DNA from: an uncultured Clostridia bacterium
Lineage (GTDB): Bacteria > Bacillota > Clostridia > TANB77 > CAG-508
Direction of reading: 5' to 3'
Assembly: GCA_948468225.1 (NCBI GenBank)
Contig: CAOKHH010000009.1
Location: 1-51,803 of the forward strand
Length of the DNA stretch: 51,803 bases
Of the stretch, positions 39,319 through 49,137 are shown piece by piece. The notes beneath the pieces were generated by a model. It was not told where the DNA came from. It ran no database searches and saw nothing but the letters and a program-made list of their open reading frames with translations. The first letter of the stretch is position 1; the number at the start of each line of letters is the position of its first letter. Made by a program: the position numbers and the translations under genes.

Positions 39319-40134
39319 ATGGTAAAAAAAATATTTATATTTATAATAAATTTCTTTCTAATAATTTGCGTTCTCCTATTATCATTGCTACAAATATTTT
39401 CAAATACAATTTTTAATAAAGAATATATGATAGGATTACTAGAAAAAAATAATTATTATGAGAAAATATATTATAGCATAGAAGATGGATTTAAAAATTA
39501 TATTATGCAATCTGGCTTAGATGAGAGTATTTTAGATGATCTATATGATAAAGAAAAAGTAACTGAAGATATAAATATGGTAATTAGTGCAATGTATGAT
39601 GGAACAAGTGTAAGTATAGATAGTGAAAGTATTGTTCAAACACTAGATAACAGAATAAATAGTATTTTAGAACAAAACAATAGACAACCAGAAAAAGAAG
39701 AAAGAGAAGCAATAGAAATATTTGAAGATTCTATTGCTACAACGTATATTGATGAAATTATATATTCCGCAGAGTCTATAGAAGAAATATCTAGTGTATT
39801 TTCAAAAATACAATTATTATTACCAAATATAAAAATAGTGCTAATTGGCTTGATAGTAATATTATTAGCGTTGGTTATAGTTATAAACCAAAAAGTATTA
39901 AAAACAGTGAATACAATAGGAATAATGTTCCTTACAGTAGGTGTTATTGATATTGCTATAAAGCTTCTAATTAAAGATAGAGTTCATAATATTTTGATAT
40001 TAAACCAAGCTTTTTCTGCGAGCATAATAGATTTAATAAATTCAATAGTAAATTCCTTCTTCAACTTAGGAATAATTGCTATATCAGTAGGAGTAGTTTC
40101 TATTGTGTTAAGTAGTTTTGTAAGAAGAAAATAA
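39319..40134 (+). CDS. Hypothetical membrane protein of the sortase cassette
   Basis: The protein is 271 residues. It has an N-terminal helix (about 4-26), an extracellular acidic helical domain (about 30-165) and three C-terminal helices (about 170-190, 197-215 and 240-266), ending in basic RRK. No family is recognised beyond similarity in layout to membrane proteins found beside clostridial sortases. It starts 11 bases after the sortase gene (GGAGG within its leader), so it is cotranscribed. Confidence 0.75.
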   Translation: MVKKIFIFIINFFLIICVLLLSLLQIFSNTIFNKEYMIGLLEKNNYYEKIYYSIEDGFKNYIMQSGLDESILDDLYDKEKVTEDINMVISAMYDGTSVSIDSESIVQTLDNRINSILEQNNRQPEKEEREAIEIFEDSIATTYIDEIIYSAESIEEISSVFSKIQLLLPNIKIVLIGLIVILLALVIVINQKVLKTVNTIGIMFLTVGVIDIAIKLLIKDRVHNILILNQAFSASIIDLINSIVNSFFNLGIIAISVGVVSIVLSSFVRRK

Positions 40135-40141
40135 AATGTTT

Positions 40142-40170
40142 AGAGATGTTAAAAACATCTCTATTTTTTG
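40142..40170 (+). terminator. Intrinsic terminator of the sortase cassette
   Basis: AGAGATGTT, AAA loop, AACATCTCT and ATTTTTTG. Confidence 0.9.
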
Positions 40171-40204
40171 CATACCAAAATTTACATAAAATGTATACTT
40201 TTGC

Positions 40205-40233
40205 TTGAAAAATATTCCAATATGAGGTATAAT
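40205..40233 (+). promoter_or_regulatory. Promoter of the polysaccharide locus
   Basis: TTGAAA (40205-40210), a 17-base spacer and TATAAT (40228-40233), just before the initiating sugar transferase gene. Confidence 0.75.
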
Positions 40234-40265
40234 AGAGTTGGTAGATTTTAATGGAGGTATATTAA

Positions 40266-40973
40266 ATGGAGTTAAAAATGAGCAATCAAATTGGTATAGC
40301 AACTAATGAGATATTGCCATTACAAATGAAAAATACAGAAAATAGTTTAATAGAATTAAAATCTTATGAAGTTATAAAAAGAACAGCAGATGTGGTAATA
40401 TCAAGTGTAAGTTTAATATTTTTAGCACCATTATTTTTACTTATAGCTCTATTTATAAAAAAGGAATCCAAAGATAATATTTTTTATTCTCAAATGAGAA
40501 TAGGCAAAGATGGTAAGGCGTTTAAATTATACAAATTTAGAACAATGGTACCTGATGCGGATAAAAAATTGGACGAGCTTTTAGCTAGTGATAAAAATGC
40601 TAAAAAAGAATATGAAATAAATAAAAAATTGAAAAATGACCCTAGAATAACTAAAGTAGGTAATTTCTTAAGAAAAACAAGTTTAGATGAATTACCTCAA
40701 TTGATAAATGTATTAAAAGGAGAAATGTCGTTAATTGGACCAAGACCATATCTATTAAAAGAAAAAGAAGATATGGAAAATTATTATAGATACATAGTAC
40801 AATCTAAACCAGGTATAACAGGACTTTGGCAAGTATCAGGAAGAAGTAATACAACTTTTAAAGAAAGATTAAAATTAGATTTAGAATATAATGGAAAGAA
40901 ATCATTAAAGGAAGATACAATAATTTTATTTAAAACATTTTCAGTAATATTTAAAAAAGAGGGAGCAGTATAG
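40266..40973 (+). CDS. Initiating sugar-phosphate transferase (bacterial sugar transferase family)
   Basis: The protein is 235 residues. One hydrophobic segment (about 46-66) is followed by the catalytic domain: FYSQMRIGKDGKAFKLYKFRTM, RKTSLDELPQLINVLKGEMS and GPRPYLLKEKE, ending in KPGITGLWQVSGRS. It moves the first sugar phosphate onto undecaprenyl phosphate to start a polysaccharide unit. RBS GGAGG. First gene of the capsule or exopolysaccharide operon. Confidence 0.93.
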   Translation: MELKMSNQIGIATNEILPLQMKNTENSLIELKSYEVIKRTADVVISSVSLIFLAPLFLLIALFIKKESKDNIFYSQMRIGKDGKAFKLYKFRTMVPDADKKLDELLASDKNAKKEYEINKKLKNDPRITKVGNFLRKTSLDELPQLINVLKGEMSLIGPRPYLLKEKEDMENYYRYIVQSKPGITGLWQVSGRSNTTFKERLKLDLEYNGKKSLKEDTIILFKTFSVIFKKEGAV

Positions 40974-41002
40974 AATAATTTACCAAAGAAAGAGGTTAAT
41001 AT

Positions 41003-42136
41003 ATGGTGGAAAACAAACCAATTATTGTAGCACAAATAATGGGAAAATGGTTAGGTGGCGGAGTTGAGTCATCAATAATGAACTATTATAGAAATATAGA
41101 TAAATCAAAATTTCAATTCCATTTTATTTGTGATGCAGATTCTATTAACATACCTTATAAAGAGATAAATAGTTTAGGAGGCAAAGTTATAATTGTGCCT
41201 CCTTATCAAAAGTTGTTTAAATATATTAAAGAGTTAAAAAAAGTTTTTAGAGAAAATAATTATAAAATAGTACATTCAAATATAAATACATTATCAGTTT
41301 TTCCTTTATATGTGGCAAAGAGAGCGGGAGTGCCAATAAGAATTGCTCATAGCCATTCTGCAATAATAAATGATAAAAGAGAATGGAAAAGAAACTGGAT
41401 AAAAAACTTATTAAAACATTTTAGCAAAACTTTTGCAAATAGATATTTTTCATGTTCAGATGTAGCGGCAATTTCACAGTTTGGAGATAACATATATAAA
41501 TCTGGAAAAGTTAAAATTATTAAAAATGCAATAGATGTAGAAAAATTTAAATATAATGAATCAGTAAGAGAAGAAAAGAGAAAAGAATTAGGGATTGACA
41601 ATGATGCTTTTGTAATTGGAAATGTTGGAAGATTTGTAACAACAAAAAATCAAACCTTTGTAATAGACATTTTTTCTGAAATCAAAAAGCAAAATAGTAA
41701 AGCAATACTAATGCTTATTGGACAAGGCCCATTAGAAGGAAGGTTAAGAGAAAAAGCTCAAGAGATGAACTTAGGCGAAGCTGTAATATTCTTAGGATTA
41801 AGAAATGATATTAGTGAACTTTATCAAGCAATGGATGTGTTTGTGTTTCCATCATTATATGAAGGACTAGGAATGGCTTTAATTGAAGCTCAAACATCAG
41901 GATTACCTTGCGTTTGTTCTACAAGAGTTCCTAATATGGCTAAAGTTACAGATATTATTAAATATATTGAATTAGAAAAAAGTCCTAAAATTTGGATGAA
42001 GGCTTGTAATAAATTTACTAACTATGAAAGAAAAGATTATTCTAAAATGGTTTCAGGCTATGGTTATGATATAAATAAAGAAGCTAAAAATTTAGAAAAT
42101 TATTATTGTGAATATGTTGGTGATTTATATGAATAA
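41003..42136 (+). CDS. Glycosyltransferase family 4 / family 1-like
   Basis: The protein is 377 residues. An N-terminal acceptor domain starts at IVAQIMGKWLGGGVESSIMNYY. The C-terminal donor domain has IGNVGRFVTTKNQ and LIGQGPLEGRLREKA, then the E-x7-E region FVFPSLYEGLGMALIEAQTSG. It adds a sugar to the lipid-linked repeat unit; specificity unknown. It overlaps the next gene by eight bases. Confidence 0.9.
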   Translation: MVENKPIIVAQIMGKWLGGGVESSIMNYYRNIDKSKFQFHFICDADSINIPYKEINSLGGKVIIVPPYQKLFKYIKELKKVFRENNYKIVHSNINTLSVFPLYVAKRAGVPIRIAHSHSAIINDKREWKRNWIKNLLKHFSKTFANRYFSCSDVAAISQFGDNIYKSGKVKIIKNAIDVEKFKYNESVREEKRKELGIDNDAFVIGNVGRFVTTKNQTFVIDIFSEIKKQNSKAILMLIGQGPLEGRLREKAQEMNLGEAVIFLGLRNDISELYQAMDVFVFPSLYEGLGMALIEAQTSGLPCVCSTRVPNMAKVTDIIKYIELEKSPKIWMKACNKFTNYERKDYSKMVSGYGYDINKEAKNLENYYCEYVGDLYE

Positions 42137-43277
42137 GATAAAATTTATTTTTAAAAGTATTGTAGATTTAATAATTTTAGGTTATTATAAATTATATTTT
42201 TTAATGAAAAAAAGTAAAATGATTGATACTTGGTTAATTTCTGAAAGAGGCATAGATGCAAGAGATAATGGGTATTGGTTTTATAAATATATGAAGGAAA
42301 ATCACCCAGAACAAAAAGTAAAATATGTTATTACCAAAAATAGTATAGATTATAAAAAAATAGAGCCAGAGGATATAGTAGAATATCGTTCAAAAGAACA
42401 CTATTTTTATTTTTTATATGCTAAAAAAATGATTAGTGCAGAAATTATGGGATTTTCACCAAACGAGCAGTTATATTATAGATTAAATAGATATGGAATT
42501 ATTAAACTAAAAGGAAAAAAAGTTTTTTTGCAGCATGGTATTACTAAGAATTTTAACAATTATATGTTGCAAAGCAGAACAAAATTAGATTTAATTACTT
42601 GTGCAACTATTAAAGAACAAAAATACATAGTTAAACAATATGGATATAGCAATAATACTGCTAAACTTACTGGATTTGCAAGATTTGATAAATTAGTTAA
42701 TTTAAATGAAAATTATATTTTAATAATGCCAACATGGAGAAAATGGCTAAAATATAATACTAGTTTATTTGGGACAGATTTTTATGATAATTATATGAAA
42801 ATATTAAATGATAAAGATATAATTGAATCAGCAAAAAGAAATAATATGAAAATTATTTTTTACCCACATATAATTATGCAAAAGTTTTTAAAAGAATTTA
42901 CAACATTTTCAGATAATGTAATTCTTGCAAGTTTTGAAGAATATGATGTTCAAGATTTGTTAAAAAAATCTAAACTATTAGTTACAGACTATTCTAGTGT
43001 GGATTTCGATTTTGCATATATGCATAAAAATGTAATATATTATCAGTTTGATAATACAAAATACAGAAACGAACATTATTCTAAAGGGTATTATGATGAA
43101 GGAAAAGATGGATTTGGACCAGTTTGTTTGGAGTTTAAAGATTTAAAAAGAAACCTATTAGAATATTTGAATAATAACGAATGCTTTAATAATTATCAAG
43201 AAAATTTTTATAAATTTTTTGAAAACATGGATCAAAATAATTGTAAAAGAATTTATGATGAAATTCAAAAGTTATAG
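42129..43277 (+). CDS. CDP-glycerol glycerophosphotransferase-like protein
   Basis: The protein is 382 residues, starting at ATG 42129. Family features are KKVFLQHGITKNFNNY (catalytic His), LIMPTWRKWL, FYPHIIMQKF, LLVTDYSSVDFDFAYMHKNV and HYSKGYYDEGKDGFGP near the end. Such enzymes (TagB/TagF type) add glycerol- or ribitol-phosphate, so the polymer may carry polyol-phosphate. Confidence 0.88.
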   Translation: MNKIKFIFKSIVDLIILGYYKLYFLMKKSKMIDTWLISERGIDARDNGYWFYKYMKENHPEQKVKYVITKNSIDYKKIEPEDIVEYRSKEHYFYFLYAKKMISAEIMGFSPNEQLYYRLNRYGIIKLKGKKVFLQHGITKNFNNYMLQSRTKLDLITCATIKEQKYIVKQYGYSNNTAKLTGFARFDKLVNLNENYILIMPTWRKWLKYNTSLFGTDFYDNYMKILNDKDIIESAKRNNMKIIFYPHIIMQKFLKEFTTFSDNVILASFEEYDVQDLLKKSKLLVTDYSSVDFDFAYMHKNVIYYQFDNTKYRNEHYSKGYYDEGKDGFGPVCLEFKDLKRNLLEYLNNNECFNNYQENFYKFFENMDQNNCKRIYDEIQKL

Positions 43278-43293
43278 TAAGAGTAGGTGAAAC

Positions 43294-44448
43294 ATGAAAA
43301 AGGGGAAAATAAATATAATAGAACAGTTATTTATAATTGGAATATTTTTAATTGAATTTGCAACATATACAAGAAATGTTATAAATGTTTCCCAATATTC
43401 TAAAGACTTTATAAATATTTCAATAGTTATATTGATGATATGTTCAATTTTAACACTAATAACAATAAAAGCAAATATAAAAAAATGGATTTTGTGCATA
43501 GTGTCAGTTTCTATTGCTATATTCAGTTTTATAAAAACTGATGATAGTCTTTTACTACAATTAGCACTTTTGATTATTGCATCACTCAGAGTAAACTTTA
43601 AAAATATTGTAAAAAAAGATTTAATAGGCAAAGTAATTATACTTATTTTTATTTTGTTTGCATATTCAAACAATCTTGTTGAAACATTATATTTTGAAAG
43701 AAGCGGTAAAATTAGATATTCATTTGGATTTAATCACCCTAATACATTTGGATTTTTTATTATGTCCGCATTTTTCGAATATATATATTTAAAAAAAGAA
43801 AATATAAACAAAATGGTATTTATAATTTTAACAGGAACAGTATTATATCTTTTGAATTTGGCAGGTTCTAGATCATCACAAATTACTATAATTGTATTTG
43901 TAATAATGTTTATTGCTCAAATATTTTTATCAAAGAGAAACAAACAAAAGTCTAAAAAATATATATTAAATGCTAATTCTATAGCAATTATCTTTATTTT
44001 ACTAACGTTTAGTTCTATATACATAACAAAGCAATATGAATTAGGTTCATACTTAGCTCAGAGAATGGACGGCTTCTTTAGCGGAAGAATATATTTGCAA
44101 ATGATATTTTTAGAAAATTATGATATAAATATAATTGGAAATAGTGTATATTATTTTAATACATTAGATAATGTATATATTAGAATGTTAATAAATTTTG
44201 GAATACTAGCGTGGTTTTTCTTTGGATTTATTTATTACAAAGGAGTTTCAAAGGGTAATAAAATAAAAGATAAAACTATTGTAAATATAATTTTTGTGCT
44301 ACTAATTTATGGACTTATGGAATGGTATATAATTAGACCAGCTTTAAATATATTTTTAATATACTTTTCTGCTTTAGAAGAAAAAGAAGATGATAAGGAT
44401 GTAGGGGCGGACCCATCACGTCAGCCCGAAATGTATGGACGATTTTAA
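43294..44448 (+). CDS. Wzy-like polysaccharide polymerase
   Basis: The protein is 384 residues with about ten membrane helices and an O-antigen ligase/polymerase-type loop (FGFNHPNTFGFFIMS; LLNLAGSRSSQ). It should join lipid-linked repeat units outside the membrane. The C-terminal 17-odd residues (VGADPSRQPEMYGRF) are encoded by a copy of the dispersed repeat at 44400, so the original stop was probably displaced by that insertion. Confidence 0.82.
   Translation: MKKGKINIIEQLFIIGIFLIEFATYTRNVINVSQYSKDFINISIVILMICSILTLITIKANIKKWILCIVSVSIAIFSFIKTDDSLLLQLALLIIASLRVNFKNIVKKDLIGKVIILIFILFAYSNNLVETLYFERSGKIRYSFGFNHPNTFGFFIMSAFFEYIYLKKENINKMVFIILTGTVLYLLNLAGSRSSQITIIVFVIMFIAQIFLSKRNKQKSKKYILNANSIAIIFILLTFSSIYITKQYELGSYLAQRMDGFFSGRIYLQMIFLENYDINIIGNSVYYFNTLDNVYIRMLINFGILAWFFFGFIYYKGVSKGNKIKDKTIVNIIFVLLIYGLMEWYIIRPALNIFLIYFSALEEKEDDKDVGADPSRQPEMYGRF
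44400..44430. repeat. Dispersed repeat copy inside the 3' end of the polymerase gene
   Basis: GTAGGGGCGGACCCATCACG followed by TCAGCCCGA. It is the only clear copy that is translated. Confidence 0.75.
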
Positions 44449-44477
44449 TCGTCAGAAAAATATAGGTGGTGTAGAGA

Positions 44478-45440
44478 ATGGAGAAGTTAATTTCGATAAT
44501 AGTACCAATTTATAATGCTGAAAGGTATTTAAAAGATACATTAGATAGTGTAAGTGAGCAAACATATTCTAATTATGAACTAATATTAGTCAATGATGGC
44601 TCTACTGATGATAGTGAAGACATTTGCTTACAATATAGGTTGAAAAATGATAGGACAAGATATTTTAAAAAAGAAAATTCTGGAGTAGCAAGTACAAGAA
44701 ATTTCGGATTAAAACAAGCAACTGGTGACTATATATGCTTTGTAGATGCTGACGATGTTTTAGAAAAAAACTATTTAGAAGTTCTACTAGAAAGTTTGCT
44801 AGATGGAAATAATGGACTTGCTTGTTGCAAATATAAAAAATTTAAAGATGAATATATTACAGAAATAATGGAGAGCGAAAATTTAAAACTAACATATGGA
44901 GATAAGTATGAAATCCTTTTTAATAGCTATGGTAGCTATTTATGGAATAAACTTTTTATTAGAGATATTATATTAAAAAATAATCTGTTTTTTAATAATG
45001 ATATTTTTATGTGTGAAGATCTGCTTTTCGTTTTTAATTATTTAAAATATATAAATAGTATAAACTGTTCTAATCAAATATGCTATTTTTATAGAAGTTT
45101 AGATAATTCGTTAAGCAAAAATCTTAATAATATGAAATGGTTTACTATTTTTTTTACTTTAGACAGCATTTTAAAAGATAATAAATTATACAATGAAGAA
45201 ACACATAGGAAAGTAGTTTATTTATATCTATTTAAGTTATATGAGGGAAAATACAGATTAAAATTTAACAAGAGAGATAAAGATTATAAGAGATACAAAA
45301 CTTACATAAATAATAAAATTAAGGAATTACAAAAGACTAAAAAAATATTAACAAAAAAGCAATTATTTAAATTATATGTGTACCAATTTTTTAATAGACT
45401 TGCCTTTAAAATTAAATTTAGGAAGGAAAACAATGTATGA
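44478..45440 (+). CDS. Glycosyltransferase family 2
   Basis: The protein is 320 residues. The GT-A fold begins with SIIVPIYNAERYLKDTLDSV. NDGSTDDSEDI and the metal-binding DADD (FVDADDVLEKNYLE, about 95) are visible. A catalytic acid in FMCEDLLF (about 178) follows. It ends in a basic region. It overlaps the next GT2 gene by four bases. Confidence 0.92.
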   Translation: MEKLISIIVPIYNAERYLKDTLDSVSEQTYSNYELILVNDGSTDDSEDICLQYRLKNDRTRYFKKENSGVASTRNFGLKQATGDYICFVDADDVLEKNYLEVLLESLLDGNNGLACCKYKKFKDEYITEIMESENLKLTYGDKYEILFNSYGSYLWNKLFIRDIILKNNLFFNNDIFMCEDLLFVFNYLKYINSINCSNQICYFYRSLDNSLSKNLNNMKWFTIFFTLDSILKDNKLYNEETHRKVVYLYLFKLYEGKYRLKFNKRDKDYKRYKTYINNKIKELQKTKKILTKKQLFKLYVYQFFNRLAFKIKFRKENNV

Positions 45441-46378
45441 ATGATGATTTAATTAGTGTAATTGTTCCAGTATATAATGTAGAAAAATACATAAATAAAT
45501 GTGTTGATTCTATAATAAATCAGACATATAAAAATATTGAAATTATACTTATTGATGATGGTTCAACAGATAAAAGTTGTGTGATATGTGATGAATATAT
45601 AAAAAAAGATAATAGAATAAAAGTTATTCATCAAGAAAATTCAGGGCTATCTGAAGCAAGGAATACAGGAATAAAAATAGCAAATGGTAAATATCTGGCA
45701 TTCGTTGATGGAGATGACTATATTTTAGAGGGTATGCTAGAATATTTATATAATCTAATAAATGAAACAAACTCTGAAATATCTGTATGCAATTTTTTTA
45801 GATATTGGAATGAGGATAAGAAGATTATAGATTATGATATAAGTAGCAAAAGAATAGTTTTAAAGAAAGAACAAGCGTTAAAGGAAATTTTAAAAAATGA
45901 TTTACTAAAAAGTTTTGCTTGGAATAAATTATATAAAAAAAGTTTATTTGAAAATGTGAGATACCCTAAAAATATGAAAATGGAAGATGTTGCAACTACA
46001 TATAAATTGATTTCAAACAGTGAAAAAATTGTAATTGGAAAAGATGCTAAATATTATTATGTTCAAAGAGAGGGAAGCATTCTTGCAACTAAATCAACTA
46101 GTATGTATATTGATTATTACAAAGCAGTTTATGAAAGATATAAATTTCTAGATGAAAAATATCCTAGTTTAAAAAAGCAAAATGTTAATACTATGATAAA
46201 TTTTTTAATAGGTATGAACTTAGTAAATGATAAGAAATTGAAAGAATATATAGATCAAAACAATACTAATGGATTGCTAAAGGAAATAGTAAATAGCAAC
46301 AAAGAAGCGGTTTCTTTAAGAAACAGAATTAAATTAAGATTTATATATAAGAACTTAATAAAAGATAGTATAAAGTAA
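45437..46378 (+). CDS. Glycosyltransferase family 2
   Basis: The protein is 313 residues and is a paralogue of the preceding gene: SVIVPVYNVEKYINKCVDSI, DDGSTDKSCVI, FVDGDDYILEGM and MKMEDVATTY. The DxD is D-G-D-D. It adds another sugar to the repeat unit. Confidence 0.92.
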   Translation: MNDDLISVIVPVYNVEKYINKCVDSIINQTYKNIEIILIDDGSTDKSCVICDEYIKKDNRIKVIHQENSGLSEARNTGIKIANGKYLAFVDGDDYILEGMLEYLYNLINETNSEISVCNFFRYWNEDKKIIDYDISSKRIVLKKEQALKEILKNDLLKSFAWNKLYKKSLFENVRYPKNMKMEDVATTYKLISNSEKIVIGKDAKYYYVQREGSILATKSTSMYIDYYKAVYERYKFLDEKYPSLKKQNVNTMINFLIGMNLVNDKKLKEYIDQNNTNGLLKEIVNSNKEAVSLRNRIKLRFIYKNLIKDSIK

Positions 46379-46385
46379 AAATGCC

Positions 46386-46413
46386 CTGTAGGGGTCGGTC
46401 CTATGTAAACCCA
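46386..46413. repeat. Dispersed repeat copy
   Basis: GTAGGGGTCGGTCCTATGTA followed by AACCC, decayed at the right arm, between two genes of the locus. Confidence 0.65.
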
Positions 46414-46448
46414 TATCTTCAAAGAAATATCTAAAAAAAGAGGTAACT

Positions 46449-47501
46449 ATGAATTTGAAAAATACAAAAATGTATATAAAATTAGCCTATATGTATAGAG
46501 AAATGAAGTGGAAACTAAAAAAATATAATGTCGAAAATATTTCTTTAGAGAATAGTAATAAAAATAAAGCATATATCTTTATCTCAGCAGATTATGGCAA
46601 TTTCGGAGATGTTGCAATTACTTATGCACAAAAGTTATTCTTGGAAGAGCAATTAAAAAATTATGAAATTATAGAAGTTCCGTCAAAGAAAACTTATGCA
46701 TATATAAAAGTTATAAAAAAGATAATTAAACCAAATGATATAATAACCCTAATAGGTGGGGGGAATATGTCAAATAGATATGATGGAATAGAAGAAGCTA
46801 GAAGAATGGTTGTAAAAGAATTTAAAAATAATAAAATAATTAGTTTTCCGCAAACAATAGAGTTTGATGATTGGACTAAAGGGAAAGAATCACTAAAAAG
46901 AACAAAGAAAATATATTTACATAATAATAATTTAGTATTATTTGCAAGAGAAAAAGTTTCTTTTGAAGCTATGAAAAAATATTTTGCAGATAGGGAAATT
47001 TATCTTACACCAGATATTGTTATGTACTTAAAGGGAAAGATTTCAAAAGAAGATATCATAAGAAAAGATATAGGCATATGTTTTAGGAAAGATTGCGAAA
47101 AAAGTATAGATGATAGTTTAAAAAATCAAATTTTAAATATGGTTAAGGATGACAAAAAAGAATATTTTGATACATATATAGATGGGCATAAATTTACATA
47201 TGATACAAGGTATAATGATTTAATGAATCTACTTAAAAAAGTAGCATCAAAGGAGATAGTTATTACAGATAGATTACATGGAATGATATTTTGCTATATT
47301 ACAAACACGCCATGTTTAGTTATAGATAATGCAAATCATAAAATAAAGTCAACATATGATACTTGGTTAAAAAATTGTTCATACATAAAATTAGTAGATA
47401 ATGAAATTTCAATAGAAGATATCAATAAACTAAAAAATTCAAATGAAGATATTAACTTAGAAGATAAATTCGATATATTAAAGAGAGTAATTAACAAATG
47501 A
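46449..47501 (+). CDS. Polysaccharide pyruvyl transferase family protein
   Basis: The protein is 350 residues. Family segments include YGNFGDVAITYAQKLFL, ITLIGGGNMSNRYDG, FPQTIEF and ITDRLHGMIFCYITNTPC. These enzymes transfer pyruvate from PEP to a sugar as a ketal, giving the polymer a negative charge. Confidence 0.9.
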   Translation: MNLKNTKMYIKLAYMYREMKWKLKKYNVENISLENSNKNKAYIFISADYGNFGDVAITYAQKLFLEEQLKNYEIIEVPSKKTYAYIKVIKKIIKPNDIITLIGGGNMSNRYDGIEEARRMVVKEFKNNKIISFPQTIEFDDWTKGKESLKRTKKIYLHNNNLVLFAREKVSFEAMKKYFADREIYLTPDIVMYLKGKISKEDIIRKDIGICFRKDCEKSIDDSLKNQILNMVKDDKKEYFDTYIDGHKFTYDTRYNDLMNLLKKVASKEIVITDRLHGMIFCYITNTPCLVIDNANHKIKSTYDTWLKNCSYIKLVDNEISIEDINKLKNSNEDINLEDKFDILKRVINK

Positions 47502-47517
47502 TTGTAAGGAGATAGTA

Positions 47518-49029
47518 GTGGAAGAGTCAAGAACACAAAACACAATAAGAAATGTAAAAGCAGGAGCAATAGTACAAATAGTAAATAAAGTAATGGCATT
47601 TATTGTTCAAACAGTTTTTATAAGAACTTTAAATACAGAGTATTTAGGAGTAAATGGATTATTTACAAATATACTAACAATATTGTCATTTACTGAATTA
47701 GGTATAGGAACGGCTATAATATACAATATGTATAAGCCTGTTGCGGAAAATGATAAAGATAAAATTAAGAGCCTAATGAGTTTGTATAAGAAATCTTATA
47801 ACATAATAGGTATTATTATATTTTTGTTAGGCTTGTGTGTAATACCATTTTTAAATTTAATAGTAAAAGATACTCCAAATATTAAAGAAAATTTAGTATT
47901 TATATATTTGTTGTTTTTATTAAATACAACAATATCATATTTTTTTACATATAAAAAATCAATAATATATGCTTATCAAAAACAGAGCATTATAGATAAT
48001 ATAGATAGTATTGTGTATTTTATAAAAAGCATAATACTTGTATTATTTTTAATACTAACAAAAAACTTTATAGTATATTTAATAATTCAAGTTTTAACAA
48101 CACTAATTGAAAATATTATAATATCAATTAAAGTAAATAAATTATATCCATATTTAAAAGAAAATAATGTTAAAGAGCTAAATAAAACAGAGAAAAAATC
48201 AATATTCAGTAATGTTAAATCATTAGTTATATATAAGTTTGGCGCAATTATTATGAATGGAACAGATAATATTTTAATATCAACGCTTGTGAATGTTGAT
48301 ACAGTTGGGTTATGCTCTAATTATATTTTAATTATAAATTCAATAAAATCAATAATATTTTCAGCTTTAAATGGTGTTACAGCAAGTGTTGGAAATTTGA
48401 ATGCTGTTGGAGAAGCAAAACAAAAAGAAAAGGTATTTTATCAAATAACATTTATAAATTATATTGTATTTTCTTTCTCAGCAATAGCATTTATTGTTTT
48501 ATTAAATCCATTTATATCAATTTGGTTAGGACAAACATACACATTAGAAATAGGGGTTTCAGTGGCTTTGGCAATTAGCTTTTTAATTGAAGGTTTAAGA
48601 AATCCTGCATATACTTATAGAGTAACATTAGGACTTTTTGAGAAAGGAAAAATAACACCATATATAGGGGCAATTTCTAATATAATACTTTCCATAGTGC
48701 TATGTAAATTATGTGGAGTTGCTGGAATATTTATAGCAACAGCTATTGCACAACTGATTTCTTATTCATGGTGTGACCCATATTTAATACATAAGTATGG
48801 ATTTGAAACTAACAGTAGTAAATACTTTAAAAAATTCATTTTATATATAGGAGTTTTTGCTATAAATACAGCAATTTCTTTTAAACTAGCATCTTTTATA
48901 CATGTTAATTTAATTTTAGATTTCATTTTAAAAGCAATTATTGTGTGTATAGTACCAAACTTAATCAACTGGTTAGTTTTTAGCAAAACAGAGGAATTTA
49001 AAGACTGCAAAACTAGAATTTTTCATTAA
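47518..49029 (+). CDS. Wzx-like polysaccharide flippase (MATE/PST family)
   Basis: The protein is 503 residues with a GTG start behind AAGGAG and 12-14 predicted membrane helices. The N-terminal pattern TIRNVKAGAIVQIVNKVMAF and TEYLGVNGLFTNILTILS is typical of Wzx exporters. It moves the lipid-linked unit across the membrane for the Wzy-like polymerase. Confidence 0.9.
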   Translation: MEESRTQNTIRNVKAGAIVQIVNKVMAFIVQTVFIRTLNTEYLGVNGLFTNILTILSFTELGIGTAIIYNMYKPVAENDKDKIKSLMSLYKKSYNIIGIIIFLLGLCVIPFLNLIVKDTPNIKENLVFIYLLFLLNTTISYFFTYKKSIIYAYQKQSIIDNIDSIVYFIKSIILVLFLILTKNFIVYLIIQVLTTLIENIIISIKVNKLYPYLKENNVKELNKTEKKSIFSNVKSLVIYKFGAIIMNGTDNILISTLVNVDTVGLCSNYILIINSIKSIIFSALNGVTASVGNLNAVGEAKQKEKVFYQITFINYIVFSFSAIAFIVLLNPFISIWLGQTYTLEIGVSVALAISFLIEGLRNPAYTYRVTLGLFEKGKITPYIGAISNIILSIVLCKLCGVAGIFIATAIAQLISYSWCDPYLIHKYGFETNSSKYFKKFILYIGVFAINTAISFKLASFIHVNLILDFILKAIIVCIVPNLINWLVFSKTEEFKDCKTRIFH

Positions 49030-49063
49030 CATATTGCAAACTTTACATAAAATCAAAATTATG

Positions 49064-49092
49064 TTTACATAATTGGAAAAATATGCTATAAT
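49064..49092 (+). promoter_or_regulatory. Internal promoter before the Wzz/CpsCDB genes
   Basis: TTTACA (49064-49069), a 17-base spacer and TATAAT (49087-49092). It can express the regulatory genes separately from the transferases. Confidence 0.7.
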
Positions 49093-49137
49093 GATAATAT
49101 GGTGATTTTAAAAAAATAAATTAAATAAGGAGAACAA

